Below, piece after piece: positions 1-5,390 of a stretch of 7,304 nt of DNA (positions within the stretch are counted from its first letter, which is position 1; the number at the start of each line of letters is the position of its first letter). Source of the stretch: an uncultured Eubacteriales bacterium (GTDB taxonomy: Bacteria > Bacillota > Clostridia > Oscillospirales > Oscillospiraceae); NCBI GenBank assembly GCA_900552725.1, contig USAT01000091.1:1-7304 (forward strand), in the 5' to 3' direction. The notes beneath the pieces were generated by a model. The model had not been told where the DNA came from. It made no database searches and worked only from the letters and a program-made list of their open reading frames with translations. The translations under genes and the position numbers were made by a program.

Positions 1-443
1 GCCATGGCGGGGATCTCGCCGCCTGTGACGACGAAATCGCCCAGCGACAGCTCCTCGTCCACGCACTCCTCCAGGAACCGCTCGTCCACGCCCTCATAGT
101 GGCCGCAGACCAGGATCAGATGGTCGTATTTCTCCTTGATCTCCCGGGCCACCTGCTGGTCGAAGGTGCGGCCGCAGGGGGACATGTAGATGGTGTGTAC
201 CCGCTGGCCCGCTTCATCGCAGATGTGCTGCCAGCAGCGGTACAGGGGGTCGGCCTGCATCACCGCGCCCCGGCCGCCGCCGTAGGGATAGTCGTCCACC
301 TGCATCTGCTTGTTGGTGGTATAGTCCCGGATCTGGTGGGTGGCGATGGTGATATAGCCCCGCTCCTGCGCCCGGCCGATGATGGACTGATCCATCATGG
401 CGTGGATGGCGTCGGGGAACAGCGTCATAATGTCAATTCTCAT
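1..443 (-). CDS. trmD: tRNA (guanine-N1-)-methyltransferase TrmD, 5' part (3' end cut by window edge)
   Basis: TrmD is a SPOUT-class enzyme that uses S-adenosylmethionine to methylate N1 of guanosine 37, next to the anticodon, in tRNAs reading CNN codons; this prevents +1 frameshifting. The first 147 codons are present, starting MRIDIMTLFP. Visible family motifs are VDDYPYGGGRG (about residues 49-59), CGHYEGVDER (113-122), which forms part of the trefoil knot, and a DEELSLGDFVVTGGE stretch (129-143) that lines the SAM pocket. Family members are about 230-250 residues, so roughly 100 residues, including the C-terminal tRNA-binding domain and the catalytic aspartate region, lie left of the window. 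The start is fixed by homology and by an AAAGGA ribosome binding site (454-459, minus strand) inside rimM. The start overlaps the rimM end by 11 bp, suggesting translational coupling in the widely conserved rimM-trmD order. Identification is very secure. Confidence 0.97.
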   Translation of the reverse strand, partial: MRIDIMTLFPDAIHAMMDQSIIGRAQERGYITIATHQIRDYTTNKQMQVDDYPYGGGRGAVMQADPLYRCWQHICDEAGQRVHTIYMSPCGRTFDQQVAREIKEKYDHLILVCGHYEGVDERFLEECVDEELSLGDFVVTGGEIPAM

Positions 444-939
444 CAACAGCCAGTCCTTTCATCATGTGTACCCGCACCACGCCCGCGTCGATGTCCACCG
501 ACGCGATGAACACCCCCGGCACGGCGGGGATCAGGTACTCCCGGCTGCCCTTCACCTCATAGACCTTGTGGGCGGGATAGTGCAGCACCCGCGTCAGCTT
601 GCCGATCTCCTCGCCGGTGGCGTCGTCCAGCACGGCGCAGCCCTCCAGCTCCACGTCGAAGTACTCGCCCTCCGGCAGCGCCACGTCATCGGCGTAGATG
701 GCCACCGTCTTGCCCTTCAGGGCCAGGGCGGCGTCCATGTCCTCCACCCCCGGCAGCGTCAGCAGCAGCACGGATTTGTGGACGCGGGAGGAGAGCACCT
801 CCGTCTCCTTGCCGCCGATGCAGAACCGGTCGAACTCCGCCAGAAAGGCGGGGTCAAACCCCACGGGGTTCAGCTTCACCTCGCCCCGGATGCCGTGTGC
901 GTTGACGATGGTGCCAACATTGATGCGTTCCTGTTTCAT
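433..939 (-). CDS. rimM: Ribosome maturation factor RimM
   Basis: RimM binds ribosomal protein S19 and assists maturation of the head of the 30S subunit and 16S rRNA processing in the cytoplasm. The 168-residue product has the usual family length. The N-terminal RimM domain begins with VGTIVNAHGIRGEVKL (residues 8-23), the family signature. The linker motif LPEGEYFDVELEG (89-101) leads into the C-terminal PRC-barrel domain, which ends with YLIPAVPGVFI and a VRVHMMKGL strand (about 135-163). The ATG is preceded by an AGGAG ribosome binding site (949-953, minus strand) with 9 bp spacing. Its 3' end overlaps trmD by 11 bp. In many bacteria rpsP and a KH-domain gene lie directly upstream; here two small membrane-protein genes and a foldback repeat do. 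Transcription may come from a candidate promoter at 1086-1115 or by readthrough from 2007-2035. Confidence 0.96.
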   Translation of the reverse strand: MKQERINVGTIVNAHGIRGEVKLNPVGFDPAFLAEFDRFCIGGKETEVLSSRVHKSVLLLTLPGVEDMDAALALKGKTVAIYADDVALPEGEYFDVELEGCAVLDDATGEEIGKLTRVLHYPAHKVYEVKGSREYLIPAVPGVFIASVDIDAGVVRVHMMKGLAVDEN

Positions 940-997
940 ATGGTAAAACTCCTGAAATTGTGGTTTTGGGGTTATGTGGACGGGTTCGCCAAACCTT

Positions 998-1084
998 CGT
1001 AGGGGCCGGCGTCCTCGACGGCCCGCCGGTCTACCGAAAAACTATCATTATTTGTGCGGGGCGTCGAGGACGCCGCCCCCTACG
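998..1084. repeat. Long imperfect inverted repeat (REP/MITE-like foldback) in the rimM leader
   Basis: Two 29-nt arms, 998-1026 and 1056-1084, are reverse complements with two mismatches, separated by a 29-nt AT-richer loop. Each arm starts CGTAGGGG and carries the core GGCGTCCTCGACG. Transcribed from either side it would form a very stable hairpin. There is no U-tract after either arm, so it does not look like a standard intrinsic terminator, and no open reading frame is associated with it. The strong symmetry, terminal arms and intergenic position suggest a dispersed palindromic element of REP or MITE type, but only one copy is in the window, so dispersal cannot be shown here. Confidence 0.8.
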
Positions 1085-1085
1085 G

Positions 1086-1115
1086 ATTACATCCTGCCCA
1101 TAGACTTTTCGTCAA
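1086..1115 (-). promoter_or_regulatory. Candidate sigma-A promoter for rimM-trmD
   Basis: On the minus strand, TTGACG (1110-1115) and TGTAAT (1086-1091) are separated by 18 bp, giving 5/6 matches to each consensus box. Transcription would start near 1079, inside the outer arm of the foldback repeat, so the leader would contain nearly the whole hairpin. The promoter lies just after the stop codon of the 108-residue membrane protein gene. It is a sequence match only; readthrough from the upstream genes is the alternative. Confidence 0.45.
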
Positions 1116-1121
1116 CAGCTC

Positions 1122-1448
1122 TCATATCGCCGGTTCCAGCCAGCCCAGGGAGAACTGCATCATCACCCGCAGCAAATAGTACAGCGCCAGCGCCGCGATG
1201 GAGAAGATCAGTCCCATCAGCGCCAGCACGCTCTGCCGCCGGTAGTACCGCACGCCCGCCACCACCATGGCCACCACGTCGGACACGATGGGCAGGATCA
1301 GCATGATGGTAGAGGGCACCATGGTGGCCCAGCTGTATCCCCCGATGATCAGCGACGCCAGCTCCGCCAGATCGTAGGCGAACACCGGCCAGATCAGGTT
1401 GATCACCCCGTGGATGAACGAGCGCAGATCGCTCCAGTCCTGCTTCAT
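1122..1448 (-). CDS. Small uncharacterised membrane protein (108 aa)
   Basis: I do not recognise a named family. The 108-residue product is strongly hydrophobic. After a short polar start (MKQDWSDLRS) there are probably two or three membrane segments: about residues 11-37 (less certain, with internal Asp and Glu), 43-66 and 73-93. A basic loop RYYRRQ (67-72) between the last two is likely cytoplasmic. No signal peptide or catalytic motif is visible. Its ATG overlaps the stop codon of the upstream 174-residue gene by 4 bp (ATGA, 1445-1448), so the two are almost certainly co-translated and may form one membrane complex. It is the second gene of the transcript starting from the promoter at 2007-2035. 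Confidence 0.8.
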   Translation of the reverse strand: MKQDWSDLRSFIHGVINLIWPVFAYDLAELASLIIGGYSWATMVPSTIMLILPIVSDVVAMVVAGVRYYRRQSVLALMGLIFSIAALALYYLLRVMMQFSLGWLEPAI

Positions 1449-1969
1449 GGCCGGGTCTCCTGGCGGCGGATCTCCTCCACCCGGTCGATGCAGAAGTAGT
1501 CCCGGCGCTTGGCCTGCACCCGGCCCGTCACATAGATGAAGTCGCCCTTCTTCAGCCGGGGCAGCAGCCCGTCGGGATCGTCAAACCCCGCCAGGTCGAT
1601 CTCCAGGCCGAAGGCGGTGTCCAGCATGCCGTCCTCGTTGATCCGCCAGTAGGGGAACCACAGGGACACGCTTCGGTCGGCGTACTTGCCCTGCTGGCCC
1701 TTCACATATTCCGCGGCCACCTGCTCGAAGCTCATGGGCACCACCTCGCCGTCGGGCATGTGGAAGTACATGCCGCCGTACAGGCGGCGCAGCCGCTTGG
1801 TGCGCTGGGTGGTGTGGGCCGCCACGAAGGCCAGCATCAGCACCATGAACACCACGCCATACTTTCCCTGTCCCATCACCAGACACACAATGGCCATGAT
1901 GACGCCGGTGACAAGGATCACCTTATTGGCTAAGTCCTGGTTGTTCCAGGCACGTTTGATCTGCTGCAT
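1445..1969 (-). CDS. Uncharacterised membrane-anchored protein with possible OB-like C-terminal domain (174 aa)
   Basis: No named family is recognised. A basic, polar N-terminus is followed by two predicted membrane helices (about residues 16-33 and 37-52), a positively charged stretch QRTKRLRR (55-62) that should be cytoplasmic, and a soluble domain to the C-terminus. Within that domain, MYFHMPDGEVVPM (67-79) and KKGDFIYVTGRV (140-151), followed by a DYFCIDRVEEI strand, look like alternating beta strands. The second is reminiscent of the 'GD.V.V.G.V' strand of OB-type barrels, but this is inference from pattern alone. The start is supported by a GAGGTG ribosome binding site (1975-1980, minus strand) 5 bp upstream and by the promoter at 2007-2035. 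Its stop overlaps the next gene's start by 4 bp. Confidence 0.82.
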   Translation of the reverse strand: MQQIKRAWNNQDLANKVILVTGVIMAIVCLVMGQGKYGVVFMVLMLAFVAAHTTQRTKRLRRLYGGMYFHMPDGEVVPMSFEQVAAEYVKGQQGKYADRSVSLWFPYWRINEDGMLDTAFGLEIDLAGFDDPDGLLPRLKKGDFIYVTGRVQAKRRDYFCIDRVEEIRRQETRP

Positions 1970-2006
1970 ACGGTCACCTCAATATTTTGTATGAATCGCT
2001 CAACTG

Positions 2007-2035
2007 ATTGTACCACACGGCGGGAAAAACGTCAA
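2007..2035 (-). promoter_or_regulatory. Sigma-A promoter of the membrane-protein pair
   Basis: On the minus strand, TTGACG (2030-2035) and TACAAT (2007-2012) are exactly 17 bp apart, and a TG dinucleotide one base upstream of the -10 gives an extended -10. The expected start is near 2000, leaving a leader of about 30 nt to the ATG at 1969. The -35 overlaps a GTCAAATT element (2031-2038) that recurs in the lysR leader at 2082-2089. Confidence 0.8.
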
Positions 2036-2043
2036 ATTGGGGC

Positions 2044-2071
2044 TTGCATTTGGCGGCATATCTGGTATAAT
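2044..2071 (+). promoter_or_regulatory. Promoter of the lysR-type gene
   Basis: TTGCAT (2044-2049) and a perfect TATAAT (2066-2071) are 16 bp apart, with TGG before the -10 (extended -10). The -35 lies only 8 bp from the -35 of the opposing promoter (2030-2035), so the two promoters are back to back, a typical LysR-regulator arrangement. The start point should be near 2078, which argues against translation from the ATG at 2080. Confidence 0.78.
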
Positions 2072-2079
2072 TATTTCAA

Positions 2080-2097
2080 ATGTCAAATTATCGACAT
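2080..2097 (+). promoter_or_regulatory. Candidate operator: dyad downstream of the lysR start point
   Basis: ATGTC (2080-2084) and GACAT (2093-2097) form a perfect 5-bp dyad with an 8-bp spacer, just after the predicted transcription start. TCAAAT occurs at 2076-2081 and 2083-2088 and again at 2032-2037 within the opposing promoter. This could be an autoregulatory site for the LysR-type protein, but it does not fit the classic T-N11-A core exactly, so it is tentative. Confidence 0.3.
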
Positions 2098-2113
2098 ATC
2101 GCTTTATCTTATG

Positions 2114-2119
2114 AAAGGA
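2114..2119 (+). promoter_or_regulatory. Ribosome binding site that decides the lysR start
   Basis: AAAGGA lies 8 bp before the ATG at 2128. The in-frame ATG at 2080 has no ribosome binding site and lies about at the transcription start, and the ATG at 2119 overlaps this site, so 2128 is preferred. Confidence 0.75.
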
Positions 2120-2127
2120 TGGTTGAA

Positions 2128-3021
2128 ATGGCCGTTAAACTGGAACTCTACAAGGTATTCAAGGAAGTGGCGGAGGCGGGCAACATTACCGCCGCGGCGC
2201 AGGCACTGTACATCAGTCAATCCGCCGTCAGCCAGTCCATCAAGCAGCTGGAGAGCGACCTGCAGACCCGTCTGTTCGCCCGCAACAGCCGCGGCGTCAC
2301 GCTGACGGCGGACGGCAAGCTGCTGTATGAATATGTCCGCAGCGCCATCGGCCTGCTGGAGACCGGCGAGGCCAAGCTGAGCCAGACCCGCGAGCTGCAG
2401 ATGGGGCACCTGACCATCGGCGCGTCCGATACCGTCACCAGCCAGTTCCTGCTGCCCTATCTGGACAGCTTCCACAAGCAGTACCCTGCCATTCATATCC
2501 AGATCGTCTCCGGCCGCAGCCACAAGGTGCTGGGCCTGCTGCAGTCCGGCAAGGTGGACATCGCCTTTGCCAGCACCCCTGCCGAGGGCAGCTTCGAGAC
2601 GATCCCCTGCTTCGCCACCCACTCCATCTTTGTGGCAAGCCCCGACTATCCCTGCGACTTCGACCACGTCTATACCCTGTCGGAGATCGCGGACTTCCCC
2701 CTGATCCTGCTGGAGCGCAAAGCCAGCTCCCGGCTGTATCTGGAGAAATACTTCCTGCAGAACGGCCTGCGGCTGAACCCGGAGATCGAGCTGGGCGCCC
2801 GCAGCCTGCTGGTGGATCTGGCGGCCATCGGCTTCGGTGTGGCCGGCGGGACGGGGGAGTTCGTCCGGAAGGAGCTGGACAGCGGACGGTTGAAAAAGCT
2901 GAAGACCTCCTTTGAGATACCGGCCCGCAGCGTGGATATGTGCCTGCTGAGCGATGTGCCCCAGTCCGCTGCCGCGGAGCGGTTCACGGACTTTGTCAAG
3001 GACAGCTTATCCAAGCTATGA
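2128..3021 (+). CDS. LysR-family transcriptional regulator
   Basis: This is a 297-residue cytoplasmic DNA-binding regulator of standard LysR-family length. The N-terminal winged helix-turn-helix covers about residues 1-60: KLELYKVFKEVAEAGNIT, then AAAQALYISQSAVSQSIKQ (22-40) as the HTH, and LFARNSRGVTLTADG (49-63) as the wing. A linker helix leads to a substrate-binding-type effector domain (about 93-295), beginning GHLTIGASDTV and including the GKVDIAF motif (141-147). The start at 2128 is chosen because of the AAAGGA site, the promoter position and the family N-terminus; upstream in-frame ATGs would add 16 or 3 residues. The effector is unknown. Neighbours are the divergent membrane pair, sharing back-to-back promoters, and the downstream xpt-guaA pair; either could be the target. 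No convincing terminator separates it from xpt. Confidence 0.93.
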   Translation: MAVKLELYKVFKEVAEAGNITAAAQALYISQSAVSQSIKQLESDLQTRLFARNSRGVTLTADGKLLYEYVRSAIGLLETGEAKLSQTRELQMGHLTIGASDTVTSQFLLPYLDSFHKQYPAIHIQIVSGRSHKVLGLLQSGKVDIAFASTPAEGSFETIPCFATHSIFVASPDYPCDFDHVYTLSEIADFPLILLERKASSRLYLEKYFLQNGLRLNPEIELGARSLLVDLAAIGFGVAGGTGEFVRKELDSGRLKKLKTSFEIPARSVDMCLLSDVPQSAAAERFTDFVKDSLSKL

Positions 3022-3085
3022 GCAGGGCTTTTCGCTCCGGTAAAACCCACAAAAAACAGCAAAACACGCCTAAATAGTTCTCCGT

Positions 3086-3107
3086 TTTTCCCTGTCGCTT
3101 TTCCCTG
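3086..3107 (+). repeat. 9-bp direct repeat upstream of xpt
   Basis: TTTTCCCTG occurs at 3086-3094 and 3099-3107, a period of 13 bp, covering the place where a -35 box would be expected for the -10 at 3118-3123. No good -35 hexamer is present. Tandem half-sites at this position would suit an activator or repressor, but the binding protein is unknown. Confidence 0.45.
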
Positions 3108-3114
3108 CGAAATC

Positions 3115-3138
3115 AGGTATAGTAGGTGTACTATATCT
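3115..3138 (+). promoter_or_regulatory. Candidate xpt-guaA promoter -10 within an imperfect palindrome
   Basis: The -10-like TATAGT (3118-3123) forms the left half of a dyad with ACTATA (3130-3135). Extending to 3115-3138 gives 9-bp arms with 8 matches around a 6-bp centre. The -35 at the right distance (TCGCTT, 3095-3100) is poor, so the promoter may need an activator. Transcription would begin near 3130, leaving a leader of only about 30 nt, too short for a purine riboswitch. A protein bound to the palindrome would block the -10 and the start site. Confidence 0.45.
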
Positions 3139-3158
3139 CACGAGAGGAAGTGGTGGTC

Positions 3159-3737
3159 ATGCAGCAGCTGAAGGAGCGTATCCTGCGGGAGGGCCGCGTC
3201 CTGCCCGGTAACATCATCAAGGTGGACGGTTTTTTGAACCATCGCGTCGACACGGCGCTGATGCGGGATCTGGCGGACGAGTTTGCCAAGTATTTTGACG
3301 TAAAAAATATCACGATGGTGCTTACGGCAGAGGCCAGCGGTATTGCGCTGGCGACGATCTGCGCCGAACGGTATGGTGTACCCATGGTCTTTGCCAAGAA
3401 GGCCAAGAGCGACAACATCGAGGGCGGTCTGTACCAGAGTGATATTTTTTCTTACACCTACAAGAAAAAGGTCACACTGCTGGTGAGCCAGGACTGGATC
3501 ACCAAGGACGACAAGGTTCTCATCATTGACGACTTTATGGCCAAGGGCTACGCCATGCGCGGTCTGATCGACATCGTGAACAAGGCCGGCGCGCAGCTGG
3601 CGGGCATCGGCGTGGCGGTGGAGAAGGGCTTTCAGGACGGCGGCGACAGCCTGCGCCGGGAGGGCTATCCCATCAAATCCCTGGCCGTTATCGACAGCGC
3701 CGAGAACGGCGTGATCCGCTTCCGGGAGGACGACTGA
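3159..3737 (+). CDS. xpt: Xanthine phosphoribosyltransferase
   Basis: Xpt converts xanthine and PRPP to XMP and pyrophosphate in purine salvage. The 192-residue protein has the length and layout of the Bacillus-type enzyme. Residues 3-32 align with its N-terminus, including the hallmark KVDGFLNH (21-28). The PRPP-binding loop is VLIIDDFMAKG (120-130), and VEKGFQ (154-159) is also typical. The ATG at 3159 matches the family N-terminus and follows AGAGGA (3143-3148); in-frame GTG codons at 3150 and 3153 and an ATG at 3126 are less likely starts. The stop is 1 bp before guaA, so the two enzymes form a unit in which XMP made by Xpt is the direct substrate of GuaA. In Bacillus subtilis xpt pairs with a xanthine permease under a guanine riboswitch; neither is seen here. 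Confidence 0.94.
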   Translation: MQQLKERILREGRVLPGNIIKVDGFLNHRVDTALMRDLADEFAKYFDVKNITMVLTAEASGIALATICAERYGVPMVFAKKAKSDNIEGGLYQSDIFSYTYKKKVTLLVSQDWITKDDKVLIIDDFMAKGYAMRGLIDIVNKAGAQLAGIGVAVEKGFQDGGDSLRREGYPIKSLAVIDSAENGVIRFREDD

Positions 3738-3738
3738 C

Positions 3739-5268
3739 ATGAAAAAGGTGCTGGTTCTGGATTTCGGCGGGCAGTATAACCTGCTGGTGGCACGGCGTGT
3801 CCGTGAGTGCGGCGTATACTGCGAGATCAAGTCCTATCGGCTGAGCATGGCGGATATCCGCGCCTTTGGGCCAGATGCGCTGATCCTCACCGGCGGCCCC
3901 GCCACCGTGTTCGAGCCCAACGCCCCCATGGTGGACAGAGCGCTGTTTGAAATGGGCATCCCCGTGCTGGGCATCTGCTACGGACAGCAGCTGATGATGC
4001 AGCTGCTGGGCGGTCAGTGCCGCAAGGCGGAGACGCGGGAGTATGGCAAGATCCAGCTGACCCACACGGCCTCCCCTCTGTTTGCCGGTGTGCCGGAGAC
4101 GTCCGTGTGCTGGATGAGCCACGGCGTGGAGGTGGAGCGTATCGCGCCGGGCTTTAAGGTCATCGCGACCACCGACGGCTGCGGCTTCGCCGCTGTGGAA
4201 AACGCGGATCGGAAGCTGTATGGCGTGCAGTTCCACCCGGAGGTGCAGCACACAGAGTACGGTATGCAGGTGCTGGAAAACTTCCTGTACAAGGTCTGCG
4301 GCTTCAGCGCCGAGTGGACCATGGCGTCCTATCTGGACGAGGCCGTGGCGGAGTGCCGGCGGCAGATCGGCGACGGCCGCGTGCTTCTGGCGCTGTCCGG
4401 CGGCGTGGACAGCTCGGTGGCGGCAGCGCTTTTGCAGCGGGCGGTGGGCGATCAGCTGACGTGCATTTTCGTGGACCACGGACTGCTGCGGAAGGACGAG
4501 GGCGACCAGGTGGAGCAGGTGATGAAACACCAGTTCCATGTGGATGTACGCCGTGTCAACGCGGGACCGCGCTTCCTGAGCAAGCTGGCTGGCGTTACCG
4601 AGCCGGAGCACAAACGGAAGATCATCGGCGAGGAGTTCATCCGGGTCTTTGAGGAAGAGGCAAAGAAGATCGGCGCGGTGGACTTCTTGGCTCAGGGTAC
4701 CATCTATCCCGATGTGGTGGAGTCCGGCCTGGGCGGAGAGAGCGTGGTCATCAAGAGCCACCATAACGTGGGCGGCCTGCCGGACTGCGTGGATTTCAAG
4801 GAGATCGTGGAGCCGCTGCGGCGGCTGTTCAAGGATGAGGTGCGGAAGCTGGGCACCGAGCTGGGTCTGCCGGACGAGCTGGTGTGGCGGCAGCCCTTCC
4901 CTGGTCCCGGTCTGGCCATCCGCGTTATCGGCGATATCACCGAGGAAAAGCTGACCATTCTGCGGGAGGCGGACGCCATCTTCCGGGAGGAGATGAAGCT
5001 GGCCGGTCTGGACCGCACCACCAGCCAGTTCTTCGCAGTGCTGACCGATCTGCGGAGCGTGGGCGTCATGGGCGACGAGCGCACCTACGACTACACGCTG
5101 GCGCTGCGGGCCGTGCAGAGCCAGGACTTTATGACAGCCACCTGGTCCCGCCTGCCCTATGAGCTGCTGGACAAGGTCTCCGGTCGGATCGTGGGTGAGG
5201 TGAAGCACATCAACAGAATTTGCTATGACATCACCTCCAAGCCGCCGGCAACGGTGGAGTGGGAATGA
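3739..5268 (+). CDS. guaA: GMP synthase (glutamine-hydrolysing)
   Basis: GuaA makes GMP from XMP, ATP and glutamine, the last step of guanine nucleotide synthesis, in the cytoplasm. The 509-residue protein is full length. The N-terminal class I glutamine amidotransferase domain (about 1-190) shows the nucleophile Cys80 in GICYGQQ and the His166/Glu168 pair in FHPEV. The ATP pyrophosphatase domain (about 195-380) carries the P-loop SGGVDSS (220-226). The C-terminal dimerisation and XMP-binding domain contains RQPFPGPGLAIRVIG (384-398) and ends KPPATVEWE. All expected catalytic residues are present. A GGGAGGA ribosome binding site (3724-3730) inside the xpt end precedes the ATG by 8 bp, and the genes are 1 bp apart, so translation is probably coupled. 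A strong terminator follows at 5306-5332. Confidence 0.98.
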   Translation: MKKVLVLDFGGQYNLLVARRVRECGVYCEIKSYRLSMADIRAFGPDALILTGGPATVFEPNAPMVDRALFEMGIPVLGICYGQQLMMQLLGGQCRKAETREYGKIQLTHTASPLFAGVPETSVCWMSHGVEVERIAPGFKVIATTDGCGFAAVENADRKLYGVQFHPEVQHTEYGMQVLENFLYKVCGFSAEWTMASYLDEAVAECRRQIGDGRVLLALSGGVDSSVAAALLQRAVGDQLTCIFVDHGLLRKDEGDQVEQVMKHQFHVDVRRVNAGPRFLSKLAGVTEPEHKRKIIGEEFIRVFEEEAKKIGAVDFLAQGTIYPDVVESGLGGESVVIKSHHNVGGLPDCVDFKEIVEPLRRLFKDEVRKLGTELGLPDELVWRQPFPGPGLAIRVIGDITEEKLTILREADAIFREEMKLAGLDRTTSQFFAVLTDLRSVGVMGDERTYDYTLALRAVQSQDFMTATWSRLPYELLDKVSGRIVGEVKHINRICYDITSKPPATVEWE

Positions 5269-5305
5269 TACGACACCAAAGGTGGCCAAAAACTACAAAT
5301 ACGCA

Positions 5306-5332
5306 AAAACCTCCGGCTTCGCCGGAGGTTTT
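5306..5332 (+). terminator. Rho-independent terminator after guaA
   Basis: ACCTCCGGC (5309-5317) pairs perfectly with GCCGGAGGT (5321-5329) around a TTC loop; flanking A and T runs extend the stem to 5306-5332. An A-run precedes the left arm and a T-run ends the right arm, so it could work in both directions. The right end almost touches the xth -35 at 5335. Confidence 0.9.
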
Positions 5333-5334
5333 GG

Positions 5335-5363
5335 TTGTACCACGACAAAAGTTGTGGTATGCT
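5335..5363 (+). promoter_or_regulatory. Promoter of xth with a palindrome in the spacer
   Basis: TTGTAC (5335-5340) and TATGCT (5358-5363) are 17 bp apart, with TGG before the -10 (extended -10). TACCACGAC (5338-5346) and GTTGTGGTA (5351-5359) are inverted copies with 8 of 9 matches around AAAA, filling the spacer. That is an operator-like layout. It resembles but does not match the Gram-positive LexA box (GAAC-N4-GTTC), so the regulator is unassigned. Confidence 0.65.
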
Positions 5364-5390
5364 GATGAAAAACAGCGGAGGAACACACCT

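Noticed and set aside
397..1002. A 201-codon plus-strand open frame across rimM and the foldback
   Set aside because: It is antisense to rimM and has a shadow-like His/Leu/Gln/Val-rich composition, with no recognisable domain.
998..1084. CRISPR-like or intrinsic-terminator interpretation of the foldback
   Set aside because: There is a single inverted pair, not direct repeats with spacers, and neither arm is followed by a T-run.
2104..2667. A 187-codon minus-strand open frame opposite the LysR gene
   Set aside because: It overlaps a clear LysR-family gene and has the low-complexity composition of an antisense shadow.
3025..3048. Terminator after the LysR gene
   Set aside because: GGG-C-TTTT can pair with AAAACCC but with a bulge and a large loop, and no T-run follows; readthrough into xpt remains possible.
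3022..3158. Purine riboswitch before xpt
   Set aside because: The conserved core and three-way junction are not visible, and the predicted leader is too short; only a covariance search could overturn this.
3688..5289. A 533-codon open frame on the minus strand opposite guaA
   Set aside because: It is a mirror of guaA codon usage in GC-rich DNA. It matches no family I recognise, is rich in His/Leu/Gln as such shadows are, and has no promoter or ribosome binding site of its own.
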